Positions 23,601 through 37,740 are shown, counted from the first letter of the stretch. The stretch: DNA of 64,000 nt from Tyto alba (GCF_018691265.1 NW_024881282.1:27554899-27618898); one strand, 5' to 3'. A program made the numbers and translations. The notes: a model not told the origin generated them from the letters alone.

Positions 23601-26600
23601 TTATGACTGCAGCTAAGAGAAAGCAGCTCTGGCAAACACTTGTCATTAAGTTGGATTTGTTTTTTTTTTTTTAAAAAACACCAGCCCTTGACAGTCTTGC
23701 CAGCAATCAGTTCAGTAAATTCATAATCCCAAAGCAGCATCCAAAATATATGATTTTGTTGAAATAATTTCTGCAGAAGCAGGAATGTACAGTAATGACA
23801 TTTCATCTGAGAGAAAACACATGCCCCCAATTTTCCTTATAAGCCTTAACAAAAGTTGTTTGTTTTCTCATAGCAAGTCCTGGGGTTCCACATATATGGG
23901 CTGTTTCTGGGCAATGGTAGAGATATCTTCACAAATAAATGTCATTATCCTCAGAAAGGAATGATTTGGGAAAAAAATGCTACACAATGGAGACAGCCCT
24001 TCTACTTGCCATTTTTACTTTGTGGAAGCATGGTTTTGCAGGCTTCTACTCTGTTTAGTGTACAACCTTATAGATTCCTTTACTGAGAGCCTGATGATCG
24101 GTGAAACATTTGGCTGCCACTCCCCTTCTGGAAGAGAAGACCTTTCTCAGAGGGCAAACAGGCAGTCAAGTCAAGCCACTCCCACTCTGACAAGCCAAGA
24201 TTCTGCCAGCTGAGCATCCCATAAGGCAAGATAGGTGTCTGTGCAGTCCTCTCCTCTAGAAGCAGTGCATGTTTCTAGTATGTTTTTCTTTCTAGGCTGC
24301 ATATCTCAGAGCAGTCACTGATGCTAACATCAAGACAAGACGTGATAGGAACTGGATGGAAAAACACTTTTTTGGGGGCAAACATGCAATATGATTCTCC
24401 TCCAATTTCAGTTTATTTCTACTGAAATATTATCCCACAGTGCTCAATCATTTTAAATGTGTCCAGCAAGACTGCAGGCTGTAGGACTGGGCTGTCTGTT
24501 ATTTGATCCGGAAATGGCTATTTGTGGGCAATCTTCCTTGTTTCTGTCAGCATCCCTGACAAGGTATTAGGAAGGACAAGAGTAAGGATGACTGATCTAA
24601 ACACGTGTGTTCTGCACTTACGCCATGGCATTTCATGACACAGCCCCTGAATTCACCTTTGGGGAAAGATTTTTCTACTCTATTTAGAATATAAATATAG
24701 GTACAATTATGAGTCACAAAACTTCAGATGAATAAAAAAAAATCAGCCTTTTTCTGAAACTAGCAGTTTCTCTGCTGCTGTGGTCTCTACAAGAGGCCTA
24801 GCAGACTGGATGGAGGGTGCCCTGCAAAATGAGATGATTCATCATAACTCTTATATTGAGATGGAGTCGCTATCAGTGAAATATCTTGCTTCAGATGACA
24901 GCAGTAGGAAAACAACAGGTTTCCTGCCCCCCTTTTCTACCCTTTCAGCATGCTGTGTCTGTTTTCTTTACCACAGAGTTATTCTGAACACAAAGACTCA
25001 GAGAAATATAAAGTGTTTTTCCTTTTATAGGCATTTTACTATTGCAGAGTTCAGCTCAACACAGTCTCTCCTTGATGAATAGTATGTTCTCTGCCAGAAT
25101 TGATGAGGTTGGGCAGGGGACCGCATCTTCATTCAACTTAGAGAGCAATAGTGTTTACTGTAGGGTCGCTCTTGCCTAATTGCTAGAGTATTTAACAATC
25201 CTCTTCCCTCTTCACCCAAGCACTGCTGAGACCTAAGACTGATGAATATATATTGTTTCTTTCTTTTCCTCTCCCTGCTTTCAGCTTATGTATTGAATTG
25301 AATTCTTTATTTGTGAAATTTGCCTCAGTGGCATGTAATTAATATTCAGAAACACGATCTTCTGTCATGCACAAGATCATGAAGTTTTAGGAGCCCCTAC
25401 AATTTAAGGAGCAGTAGCCTTCCTCAACCCACTAACATGTACAGGCAATTCTCACACAACCAGGAAAGAGCTACCAGCAGAACTAAGGCAGACGGGGTAA
25501 ATGTGAGTGACAGATTTGATTTACTAGGCACAAATAAGGGCATTGCCATCTATACTGCACAAACAGATCAGGACAGACTGCACATGCCTAATAAATAGTT
25601 CATTTCCTCAACTTGCCATGTCCTAAAGGGTATGCAGAGAGACATATGAGAGACAGTGACACACAGGACTCTGCATTTACAAGAGCCAGTTTTGAAACAT
25701 CACTTTCTTTCCAACTGGCAATTGAGAGCAATTGTTGAAAAGCCTTGCAGTTTTTCTGTCTTCACAGATATCCAGTTGCTATAAGTAATATTTATAGTAA
25801 GATAACAGTTTTTATAAGCACAGTGCATTTGAAATAAAAGCACAGGGCTTGAAAGATGGAAAACATGTTTCTACATTCCTCACGGTCATGGTCTTCAGGG
25901 CAAAAAATGTAACTGAATTATTTCTGTCTTCACTGTGGGATGGCAAGTGCTGAGCCTTGCTCTTCTTCTGTATTACTCATTAATGTATTAAAGTTTTTCA
26001 GTTCAGCACTTTGACTTCTGTTCTTAAAAAAAATATCTGATATCAGAGATGCCTCTAGGATAATATCAGCCAGGAAACTGTAACCCGGTAGGATCATACT
26101 GGTTAAAATCAGTTAAGAATGTACCATTGATTTGGGTATTTTCAGTTTGTTCTTAAATCTTTAGATTTCATTGAATTTTGACAATTTCAGTAGAAATCTC
26201 TGAACTGTGAGGTATACCTACAACTGAAAGCCACTCTTCCCTCAGATTTCCTGAATAAAGAATAATGAATAGTAGCAATAGCCTGCTGATACCATATCTT
26301 CTTCCTTTTGTCCATAATTATCATGTTCCTATTTACTTCCTTCACCATGAACCTACTTACTCAGTGAAGTTCTGGACTATGTTTTGAACATAGTCAGGTC
26401 TGAAACAGACAATATTTTTGCTGACATCAGATAGATTGGCAGCATTATTCCATGGGAAACATTCCGTGAAATTATAATTTCAAACTGAGATAATATCCAG
26501 ATCACTGTCTTTGTAAATAAATTCCATGTGAGTTGAACATTTCATCCTTATACTTATCTCCCACCTCTTACTTTACATTAAATATAGATGTATAGTAAAG

Positions 26601-29600
26601 CTAGGATTTTTTGGTCTTCTGAAAAACAGTCCATAAAATTTGATGCTACCTGTGGTATCTTTTGTAGACATGTATACGTCTCATGTCATCATACTTAACA
26701 ACAGGAACAAAAAGGATGTGCCAAAGTAAGCAGGTGTGATCTGTCATTTTACTGTTTATCAAATTATGGCAAGTCAATAATATACACTGAAAAACCAACC
26801 TTCTGTAATGAAAATCAGTTGAAATCAAGCACACACTCCAAAACACAAACATATACACATATAGGTATAGAAGTTTTCTCTTTCTAAGGAAATCTTTGTC
26901 CGTAACTAATGTGAACATTGAAATAAATCACCACATAAATCCATTAATAAAATACATCATTCTGAGAGTTTAGAGAGTTTAATCTATATAACATACAAAT
27001 CATATGATAAATATCAGAATATGATTAAGTTATTATGATTATTATGAGATGATTATGATTTCGTGCTTTTATACCTTGGAAACAAAAATATAATTTAATA
27101 TATATATTAAGAAACATTTTGTCTACAACATTTCTAGTTCTTTTTCCTCTACAAGAAAAGCAATTATTTTATTTTTCAATAACCACAGCTGCAAATGGTA
27201 TAATTCAATCAATGGCAGAAGTCCACCAAGGAATCAAAGTCCAAAGACATAATTTATAGTATAACTATGTTTACAAATACAGAGGAACACACACCTTACC
27301 CACCTACATACATGTTCAGCTTATTTCTGGGTAAGTGAGAATTTTATCTGAAATACAAATTAGATCTCTAGGGTATTGACAAGTTATACAGATAAGAGTC
27401 ATAGTGAAGTGTAGCAACAATGAAGGTAATGCATCTTTATATTTCACTGGAATTAAAAGAGTGAAATCTTTTCAATCTTTTTTCTAAGTCAGTCGATAAA
27501 TTCAATCCACACAGTCATTTTCCATCTCTGTACATGGGCAAATAGTGACAAGCAGAAAGACCAAAAACCCATAATAAAATGTGCCCAAGTTTCCCCACAT
27601 TATCTATTTGGACTTAATTTCTCACACCACTTCTGTTTCCACCATCCAAGTAATGATGGTTTTTCTCAGCTTAGCAGAGTGAGATCCAAGTCAGCCTAAT
27701 ATCATTACTCTATTTGCCTCTAACACAACAACTTTGGAGTAGAAAGTATGATTAATTTTAAAATGCATATTTCTGTAGAGGCTCAGTCTCTGAGCACAGT
27801 TGTTCTTCATTTGTCCCTGATGTTTTCGCATTGACATAACTACCTCACATGAACACACAGCAATGTGTCTCCAGCTCTGGTCATCATCTAGTGTACAGTG
27901 TCATAGTGATTAGATGTCAAAGAAGTCCTAATGGAAGGTGAATTTGTGCTACCATGGTGTCACAGGAGTGCCCAAGCCTGGCAGATCACCTGTTCAGATA
28001 ACAGACACTGTCCTGTTTTATGATGCAAGGAGTATCATGTTTTGTGTTCGTAGAGACAACTGAGTGTCTGATGGAGCCATGAGATCTGTGGTACTTTGTA
28101 AAATATTTATAGGTCTTAAAGGTCTTAATTGGAATTGTGTCATTTTGTGCAGCTGACACAAACATTGTGACTAGCCCAAAGAGTGCACTTGCAGAGAGGA
28201 GCTTGAATTAAGTTTAATTCTGCTCCAAAACTGCTGCCATCAGTACTGGGCAGAGTATCTAGGCAGGGCGACACTCCCTTTGCAAATCCTCCTGTCAGAT
28301 GAAGAACAAGTAATTAATTCTACTTCTTGCTCAGATACATGGGAAAAAGGCAAAGGACAGGGTTGAACTGTGATTCACATGGAGATGACACTGAATGGTC
28401 CAGTAGGTTTTCACCACCATATTCCCTCACTCATTCCCATGCATCTGGAGAGGGCTGCTGGAGCAGTGATAGAAGATCTCTTCTTCCACAGGAGAAAATA
28501 AAGGACCAGGGACAGGTGATAGGGGTAACAGTCTATAGGTAAAACATGACTGGCCTGATCGTGCTGACTAGTCTATGGGGCAGATGTCCTTTCTTTCTAA
28601 TTCATTCCTTTACCCTTCAAATAAAGTAAGAGCCCTTACCACAACTATAACCTGTTCCTTGCATGTCTCTGTATTGCCTTGTCCAGTCTGGGCTGGGCTA
28701 CAGTTTCATGTGTTGGTTCAACAGCAGCATTAATTCATCTTAATTTGAACCAAAGAATACAGGACAAACGCAAGCCTAACCTGTGCTTACAGTTTGCAAT
28801 GGTGACTGACATTCAATATGGATGCACAGTTACTTTGGATGAGCAGGTAGCTGATGGATTTTGATTCTTTTAACCTTACTCCATCAATCATCTACAGGGA
28901 TTAGCAACAGAAAGAACAACTATGAAACCTGAATAAATGCCCAGGACTCTAATTAGGGAGGTATTGCTAATCTCATAATATGTTTTAAAACTTAGCTTAC
29001 ATGCACATCTGATTTTTCAAATGCTTTTTCTCTGTGGTTTTGATCTTTTCCAGCATCTGTAGCCTTTTTCTTTTACACAGTTTAGCAATTTGTAATCAAT
29101 GGTTGCTGTCTGACTCATATGCAGCTGTTGAACACTGTAACAAGATTTCAGAGGCATGAATAGCTCTGTGACCATCAACAGCACATAAAAGTTACACCTA
29201 CCAAGCTGTACAAAATGCCCGATGATCTGAACTCAACCCGCAGTTCCTAAGACAACAGAATTTGTTTATCTTCTGTAGTATTTACAATAACAATTTACAA
29301 TTCCTTCATGTCTTTTCATTTTTTCTTGGTATATAGGAAAAGATGAAAACTAACTAAAGGTTAAGGTTTTAAAAAGTTTCTTTTGTTCAAGGTGAGTCAG
29401 TCATTCCAGACAGATTTACCCCTGTGAACTGCTCATGAAGCAGTTTCTCTCCCCAGTCTCAGTCTGACATAAAAGTTTCACCTTTTTTGGGGAATTTTGG
29501 GGTTTTGTCTTAAATGTTAGGCTGTAAATGGAAATAGCTTAGCACCTACTTCATGAATATCTGGCAATCTGCACAGCAGGGCAAGCATGGCTGACTAGAC

Positions 29601-29795
29601 ACAACAACCTCATGAAGTGTTTCACTATAAATCATTCCTGCACCACAGCTACAGTCTTCATGGCTTTAAGTTTCTAAATCTCCAGAAACAAGCCCAGCTA
29701 CATAACTTTATATGTTTAAACACTTTAAGCCTTGGCCTGAATTGTGCCTCCCTTGCATCATTTCACACTTACCCAGTAGACTTCTTATTTTTCAG
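23601..29795. other. Unique AT-rich DNA, no firm gene
   Basis: No recognisable coding region or young transposon. A T12 run lies near 23659. The region 26940-27120 is very AT-rich, with a perfect 16-bp palindrome (TTAATATA / TATATTAA, 27095-27110). Open frames of 70-100 codons (24780-25082, 28327-28542, 26646-26918) lack recognisable motifs. Confidence 0.45.
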
Positions 29796-29942
29796 TTCCT
29801 GGAATGAGCAGGTCCCAGCAGCTCTCATACACTCAGGAGCTCACTCTACAGCAAAGATTCATTGAACTAATGGTCTTGACAGAGGCAAGAGAAAAATGCC
29901 TGGGATGTGCCAAGCATCCAAGATCAGACGGCTCCTTTCTTG
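29796..29942 (+). other. Candidate 147-bp exon (weak)
   Basis: A strong acceptor-like sequence (GACTTCTTATTTTTCAG) ends at 29795 and a good donor-like sequence (TTG followed by GTAAGGGT) starts at 29943. The 147 bp are open in the frame that contains the ATG at 29804. The peptide (MSRSQQLSYTQE..., then LQQRFIELMVLTEAREK) is hydrophilic, mixed in composition and protein-like, but I do not recognise it. In that frame the segment begins with two bases completing a codon and ends with one base of the next. A second frame is also open up to 29865, which weakens the case. No conservation evidence is available here. Confidence 0.22.
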
Positions 29943-30875
29943 GTAAGGGTTTGAACCCACCTTTTAGGAGAAGACCCTCACCCTGACAAGTAGATACTGG
30001 ACACTATTTTCTCTTTTTTCACTTGTAATTTGAAATAAAAGGCCTTTAATTCCAGCAGAAAATCCAGTTTTGCACTTCAATAAAGTGACACCCTGCAGCT
30101 CATAGTTAAGGTCTCACATTCTTGCAAATGCCAGTTGTTAAGTTCATCCATCACAGTGGCAGATCTCACTGGGTGGTGACCTGTACACTGAACAGGATTT
30201 TTGTGGATCCCATTCTCAAAACTTGCAACAGACAACAACGACGGGAGCCCCTGAGCTAGCTGAAACTTAGCACCACTAAAGTCAGCCAGCACGACAGAGC
30301 CCTTAACTGTATTTATATACATGAGATATGTTTGCGTATCCAGGACTATAATGTTTTAACATCAGCTTAAAAAATAACTACCTGAACAAAACTGATGTAA
30401 AAGTTTTATATCCACTAATTCTTAGAGACAAAAATAATTGTGAGAAGTGTGCATGAACACTCATTTATGAAACTTAATAGCTCGTAAGAGCTGTCATAAG
30501 TGTTCAAAAATGTCTTTTTAATTTTAGCACAGAATAATTTGTAAACAATTGCCAAGAAAGCAATAAAATTTTAATTCATTGCTTACTTATGAGTAATACT
30601 TATCACATAGGGCTTCTTACACTTTGGTAAATTCATGGTGTAGTCAATTCCCCAAAAAATCCTTCTGTTTATTCACAGTCTTACACAGTGATATCTAAAA
30701 ATCAGCAGTGAAGAGTGAGCTAATCAAATGCTGGTGATTTTCCTGTTGTTTCCAACTTCTTGTTACAAAAAGGTGAAATTTATTAAATACACTGCATAAG
30801 TAATCTCTGTCGATAAAAATGCATGAAAATATCTGTCTTGAGATATCTGGTCCAAATTATGAATAACTTTAAAAA

Positions 30876-30953
30876 CCATTGGTTTCATAAAAAGTTTCTT
30901 TCTGTGATTGCAATCCATTGATTTCATAAAAAGTTTCTTTCTGTGATTGCATT
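30876..30953 (+). repeat. 39-bp tandem duplication, two copies
   Basis: CCATTGGTTTCATAAAAAG... (30876-30914) is followed directly by CCATTGATTTCATAAAAAG... (30915-30953). The copies differ at about one position, so the duplication is recent compared with surrounding repeat decay. Confidence 0.95.
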
Positions 30954-32367
30954 TTCATCTGGATCATAGATTTTAAAGCCTGAATGCCCATTACAATAGT
31001 CTAAACCAGTTTTCTGCCATAAAATCAATAATTTATAACTTTTCTCTCAGAGAATAGAATGACTTGTGATTGAACTAAAACTTATATTTTTAAAAGCCTA
31101 GCTCATGATAATTTAATGATTTCCTGTGATAATTTACCACATCTCTCAATAAATGTTTCCAGTGGTTAATTATGCACGCAGCTGTTAATTCCACTTTAAA
31201 TCTAAAGTCTTATTTCCAGCCACTGAGTTTAGACTTTGTTCTAATCTTTAAGATCAAGACTCTGAGTTTTCAGTACATTTTTCTTAAAAGTTTTGCAGTT
31301 GAAATCTTCTTCAGTAAATATCACTGGAGCCATCTTCCTTAAATTTATTCACTCATTATGGCAATGTGGGTTACTGTCATATTAAGACCTCCTCCCGATG
31401 TTATCATATTAATCTAATTTTCCAGACTATTTATACATGGAAGCAAAATTCTTAATGTTTATTTTGTCTTTGTTCTTCTTCAACATTGATCTGTTTTGCA
31501 ACATGGTTTATATATTTCAATATAGAGATGTGGCATTGAATGCATTTTTCACTTTTGTTGTAGTGGTAATAATATAAAATGTAGTCTTCTGCTAATACTT
31601 ATCTAATGAGCCAGATGCTTTATTAGGCAATGCAAATCCTAAAATACAGCTTACAATTTTCCCATTTTAACTAGTTAAGTAAATATAGAACTTTCTGGAA
31701 ACACAGATCTGGAACCTAATATTATTACCTTCCTGAGAATAATATAACCAAAAATTCTCTCCTGACTCATTTGTTTTTCCATTATGCCAATGATATTTAT
31801 AATATTATTACATTTTTCAACTCATTTTCTTTTCTATATCAGACTACTTCAAAATTATCCAAACAAATGGTTTAAGAAGTTCTCCTAATGACTTAAAAAA
31901 AGGGGGGGAGGGGGGTATGGTGTTCAGACTCTCTCTGCGCAGTTTCTGTTTGCATTATCTTACATTTCTTATGGGGATCTTTTTTTCTGTCTTTTTAGCC
32001 AGCCTTTTGTTTTTCTTATTCAGTCCTGTGTATTTATCTTGCACAACCACTACATAAATTTTCAGTAGTCCTTTATTTATTCAGCAGAAATATTTACCAT
32101 GATAAAAGAAAAAAATAAAATCTTTTATCTTGTATGCACTGTGTCACAGTCTCTTTGGTTTTGTTCATTTTGAAGAGATGGCATTTCATTATAATCTTTA
32201 CATTAAACTAGTTCATGATGATATTTTCAAGTACTCACTAATGTTCTCATTATACTGTCTGAGGTGTTATCAGCATTATCCTTTAAATTGGCTTCAGCCT
32301 TGATAGAAAATGGAAGCTGAATATTCAAGCAGGTGGCTTTAGTACATGCTAAAAGTATAATAGATGT

Positions 32368-32423
32368 ACATTGTTAATTCACTAGAATTACATGCACATT
32401 GTTAATTCATTAGAATTACATGC
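32368..32423 (+). repeat. 28-bp tandem duplication, two copies
   Basis: ACATTGTTAATTCACTAG... (32368-32395) and ACATTGTTAATTCATTAG... (32396-32423) differ by one C/T change. Confidence 0.95.
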
Positions 32424-32940
32424 ATATGAAGGACATAGTTCCTCAGACAGTCAGAGCTTTTTTCCTATTTTCAAATAGTGACCATAGCAATTATGATAGG
32501 TCTGTATCCATTACACACTGATATATACTCTGGAAAACTCAAATTACATTTCTTCCCTCAACATAGATTTTTGTGCATGACTTAAACATAAATCTCATCA
32601 CTTTAATATATTTTGACTGTGAGGAACACATTTACTTATTTAATGAGGAGCAAAAGTACTTCTATAACTCACTAGAATGAGACAAAACCATCAAAATTAC
32701 TAGATCTTAAAAACCCATAAACCTGGTTTACTGTGAGTAAACAGAGGCAGATGGACCCTCAAAGAGATTGGATCTCACCTGCATAAATTACACCAGTTCT
32801 GTTCAAGTGAAAGGCTGTCACAGTTGCACTCATTTTCGGACCACTTTATACTGTCAGAATTTTGTCAGAAGGATAAATAAACATCTGGCCCATTAAGTAA
32901 GCTACTCTCAAGTAGACTTTCTTCTGGTCTTGATGGAAGT

Positions 32941-32972
32941 TAGCCACACTGAGAGCTAGCCACACTGAGAGC
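32941..32972 (+). repeat. 16-bp perfect tandem duplication
   Basis: TAGCCACACTGAGAGC occurs twice without any intervening base or mismatch. Confidence 0.95.
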
Positions 32973-35900
32973 TATTCACAGCTGATCACATTCCTTTCTT
33001 CTGCCATTAGCCTCTAATTCATTCCGCTCTCACGAAGAGCAGATAAATTGACAGAGGATACTGTGACATATTCTTCCACCACTACACTAGGCACAAATAC
33101 TCTGACGTCTCACCAGGGAAAGTAGGAAGATATTCTCTTTTCTCAGATGGAGAAAACAAATGGATAAATTTGCTTGATGAAATATTCCTCAATAAGATAC
33201 AAGGTCAGCTTTAAGCTTAATATTAGCAAAAAGGCTACAATGAAATAATAATTCTCAAGATGATGGTTTACCAAAATGACTATACTTGACAGCAAAGAAA
33301 ACAAAATCTATGAATAAAATACCTTTGGCAGGGAAAAGTAATAATTTCAGAGTATAAAATCTCTGTTTGTCTGGTGTTTGTTTAATCACAGACTTCAGCT
33401 GTAACAGAAGGAAGTACTGATGATATAATTCGATAATTTTCTCTTCTAATGTTATATCTGTTGAAATAGAGATGACTGTGTATTTGGATTCTGACTGAAA
33501 CATCTCAACCACATGGCATTTTATAGCTGTGCATTTTCATTAACTTTGATGGAGTTGTTCCCAATATATGGCGGCATCAGCTAACCACAAACTGGGATTT
33601 AAGGCTGTTCTAAATTGAACAAATCATGGTAAAAACGTTGAAAACTGTAAATGTCATTATATCCCCTTAAAATACCCAATTTATGCTGTCCCCTAAAAAA
33701 CTCTTTCATTTTCAACCTCTGTCATTGAAACAGAACTTGAAGATTTCACCCCTCCCTTTTTCTGCCTTTTAGTTTTTTCTTTCCATTTAGGGATTTTTGG
33801 AAGCAGAGTAGCATAATAATAGCAACAGTGGGATCATTAATAATAATCACAACAACAACAAATTAAAGTAAATTAACAAGTGACAGTGGTGCCAAACATT
33901 CATTCCTTTGGAATAGGTTGCCCTTTTTTCATTAGTTATCATACCTAAAAAGTGAATTACTTGGCAAAGACTAGAGGATTTCTTATCTGTAAAACTAACC
34001 AGCAAACAGGAGGGGCAGCAATGGGGGATTTCACCAAAGGGATTTGTGGAATGGATTTTATGAAGAATTAAAAGAGGCAATATCATAAACACCACTATGA
34101 AAGTAATCTCTTGTCAGATTTGCCTTGGCCATCAACTATTAAGCCCGTGTTCCGGTGGGAAACAAAGTACTGCCTAAATTTAAAAGGATTATGATTTAAT
34201 TTACCTGTCTGTGAAAACTGTGGAGGGAAATATATCCAGGGTCACAGACACTCCCTGTTTCTGATAAACCAGGTACCCCACTGAGTGGGTCCTCAGAGTC
34301 ACTGAGTTGTCATCTTCCACCAGCTCACTCAATGCTGATGGGACCAACAACTTGCCCTGAATGTTCCTAGCCTGACCAGACTCCCTCTTTTCTTCTTTAA
34401 GACTTTACATTTTCCCATGCTGATATTTTCCCTCTTGAATCCTTGAGCTACTAACAACTTCATCTCAATGATAATATTTGTCTTTAATTTTACCCTTCTT
34501 CCTACTAGAGAGTGTTACTTCTCATTCTGAGTCATTGGCATCAGACTTTTTCAGTTTTGCTATATTGCAGCTGGACCCTGTTCCCTTGGTGCACAGGCAG
34601 TGAAACTCTGGGGAAGGGAGGTTTATGGCGGTGGCCACAGACAGATAAATTTCCAAGGGATAACTGCTACCTATGTCAGAGCAGAAAAAGCCACGTACCC
34701 TAAGGATTGTGAGATCAGAGCCACAGCCCATATTAGGAAACAAAACAACTCCCTTCTGAAAGGAATGGGGAAACCTATCTGCCAAACAGATCTATCACCA
34801 TGGGAGATGCTTCATGTCTCAGAAGCCCACATCTGACAGGTTACCAAGGCCCATTTTCCAAATTATCAAACACTAGCTATTCATGTTGACACCAATTATA
34901 CTGTCAGAAGTACTCCTGAGCAGATAGATGAAAAGTGATTCTGCAAGCAGAGCTGAACTACAGATATCAGGACAGAGGATTTCAATAAACTGAGAACTTG
35001 TAGATAAGCCTCATAGGAAACAAGTTTAAGGGGCAAAGGACTTAAGGAAGAACTGCCAGTTACTCAGAGAAATGATAGTGAGGGCACAAACAGAAAGACC
35101 ATTCAGTGGAAAACTTAACCATGAACTCTTCATTGGTCTCAAACACAAAGAAAAAATGGGGAGATTGGCTAGAGGATTGCTTGCACTTCCCTCAGACTCA
35201 CCTTTTTTGTCCTACTTTCCTTGCACTATCAGGGATTCATCACAACTGGAATTAAATATCTCAAAAAGGTCACATGAACTCATGTATTCCTGGATGATGA
35301 CTGTGAAGGAATCCCAGGGTGCCTAAATGATGACATGTCCATGTAGCCTACCAACATGGCACTGGATGAATCTTGTTCACCATGCCACATTCCTGCTTCA
35401 TAAGTTTATTGGATCCCAGTGAGTGCTATCACTCTGGAATGTGCAGCAGTAACTTTCTTACTCCATTAAGGCTTATTTGTACAAAATGATATAACTACAA
35501 TACAATGACATTTGCATTTACAAAAACGTGCCTTACAGCATCTTGTTAAGAACATTATCTAAAAGACAGAAGCCAGCTGTCCCAGTCACTGTTCACAGAC
35601 TAACTACTTCATTATTAAAGCAACATTTTGTTTAGGTGATGGTAGGAATCACAGAAATTTTTAGAAAGTGGTGGCAAAAAATAAATTCAGTTCTTTTGTG
35701 AGATAATAGCAAACTTTGCTTAGGATATAGGGAAAACTGGAGTCAGGAATTCACATCAACATTTTCAAACTTGTGGCTTCAAGTCAGATATTTCCATACA
35801 TGACTTAATTTTGAGAATTGCTGAATACCTTTGGCTTTAACAGGTTTAAGTAAGAGCTGTGAGTGCTCACCACATTCCTCAGCCTACCCTCTTTTTGCTG

Positions 35901-37119
35901 CCAAAGCTTGGCTTTCTGTATATATCTTTAGACAGATTGGAAGAAGCCGAATATAGTCTAAGAATCTTCTTTTTTTTTTTTTAATTACCAGTTGGAACGA
36001 TATATTACCAATAAAAAGCATATCTCTTACAAGTCAAAACTAAAAGCATCTTCCATGTATTTTCACAAAACTCCACCGCAATTAAAATAGGATTTTAAAT
36101 TATTGGTTATATTTTCATTGTTTCATTATATTAAAATTATTTTTCCCCTTACATGAAGTTCCAACCAAGGAAGAAATTCTGGACACCGAATTTTCTTTTA
36201 CAGAACATAAATTTTGATGACAACTGGTTAATCAGTTTTCCCCCATTTCCTTCTCTTTTCACAGCATGAATATTCCTAATACTGTCTCTAACACATTCCT
36301 CTCACAAGTACTGTCAGTTTGATTTAAGAAAGGAAAGCTCTTTTCAACTCTATTCCCCAGAATAATACCAAGCTCTTTTACACCACAAAATACACTGTGC
36401 AAGATTACAGCTGTTTCATCTTGTAGTAGAGAGCATTTAAGTGCAAGACTGTAACAAGTACTATCACCTTAATATCATGGTCCAAGCTCAGTTTTCTCTC
36501 AGTCATGGGTATATTTGCATGTGCACCCTCTCTTTTGAATGACTTTATGTGAAAGCTTGCTTAATAAGCAAGATCATACAGACAAAGCTTCTCAAAATGT
36601 TCATGTTGAAAAGCCCTTTCTACAGTGTTATCTTTACAACCCCCAAGTCAGGGCAGAAAGTTTATAGCAGACAAGGGGGAAGGGAGGTGGGGCATAACTA
36701 TAGATTACTGTGCTTTCAATTTCTTCTCCTAAGAGTTTGAAAAACTAGTTTTGGACTGCCACTGCACATACTGTTATCTCTTATAAAGTTTTAATTCTTC
36801 AGTAGATATAATACTAGAAATAAAGGAAATGCAAATAAAGCCAGTTCAATAAAGGAAGAAAAAGAGAGGCTGAGAAGATAAAATGTCATAAACTGTTCTC
36901 ATCTGGTCTCATCAGTGCTTTTGATAGCAGTATAGTGTTATTTAAGACTACAAATAATTTAGCTCATCAACAAATAGATATTTTTCCTACTTTAGTCTTA
37001 GAAAGAAACAAAAAAAATAAATCAAAGAGGAGGCTGAAATGATCTTATTTTTAAAGAGTAGACACTCTATTACATGTTTCTTACTGTTCATGTGAAACAA
37101 TTTCTAGCTCCTACATAAA

Positions 37120-37740
37120 CCATTAGAGCACCCTCTTAAATCATAGCCCCTTCCATTTCAGCCACTCATTCCTGTAGTGAGACTGGTAGCTTTTGTTTGA
37201 ATTATGCCTTGTGTTTGGCTAATGCAAATCTTTCAGAGAGATATCTAGTTTTGATTTTAAAATAACAAGAGATACGCCACTTCCCTTATAGAATCTTCCA
37301 AAGCTTAGTCACCGTCATTGCTTGAAACTCTGAAGTTGTCTGTCTTTTGCTTTCAGCTCTCAGCTACTAAATTAGGGAGGCATTCAGGATGGTAGACAGT
37401 GAATCTAACTGTACCCCAGGGAGGAAGTCTCCCTGCGCTCTGTCTCTAAGTAGAGATAGGACCCTCCTGGGAGCAATTCAGAGCACCAGAAGTTTGTCTT
37501 CTGCTCTGATTATTCCCATGAGCATACTATATTTCTATACAGATTGGAGAAAAAGCCTTCAGAAGCAAGGTCATGGGCTGAGAATTAACCTGTGCAAATA
37601 TCACACCCTAGATCTCCATATATTTTTCCATGGAGGTACGTATACTCTGTAAAGAGATTGTCTTTAAGTTTCCTTTTTAATGAGAGAAACAGGTTGAACT
37701 ACTTCAGCACAACTTCCCTCTCTCCAATCCAGGAACTACA
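37120..37740 (-). mobile_element. Ancient CR1/L3-like LINE, 3' portion
   Basis: On the minus strand this resembles the 3' part of an old amniote CR1 family. Successive landmarks in order on the plus strand are TATCTAGTTTTGATTTTAAA with GCCACTTCCCTTATAGAATC (near 37241-37300), TTCCAAAGCTTAGTCAC, then near 37636-37710 GTACGTATACTCTGTAAAG, AGTTTCCTTTTTAATGAG and CAGGTTGAACTACTTCAG. These parallel the 'gattttaaaaa..., gagaatccaccac, ttgttccaatggttaa, ctgtaatcaagtcaccc, ttaagctaaa' series of that family. Divergence is large and the region between landmarks is partly unalignable by eye. Confidence 0.45.

Larger units (their letters stand above)
29943..37110. other. Unique AT-rich DNA with short tandem duplications
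   Basis: No gene recognised. Apart from the three tandem duplications listed separately, there is a G-rich purine tract at 31895-31915 (A7 G7 A G6) and a T13 run near 35970. The overlapping open frames at 34512-34836 on both strands have no motif. Confidence 0.45.

Noticed and set aside
27095..27110. 16-bp perfect palindrome
   Set aside because: It is composed only of A and T in a very AT-rich stretch, where such palindromes are expected by chance.
29337..29391. 55-bp plus-strand interval between an acceptor-like TATATAG and an AAG/GTGAGT donor
   Set aside because: All three frames contain stops, so it could only be non-coding, and no other support exists.
30876..32972. Direct repeats as a CRISPR-like array
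   Set aside because: The repeats are different from each other, directly adjacent with no spacers, and the DNA is of vertebrate type.
35993..36003. TTGGAACGATA, as in U6 snRNA
   Set aside because: Only eleven bases match. The rest of U6, the promoter elements and the terminator are absent.
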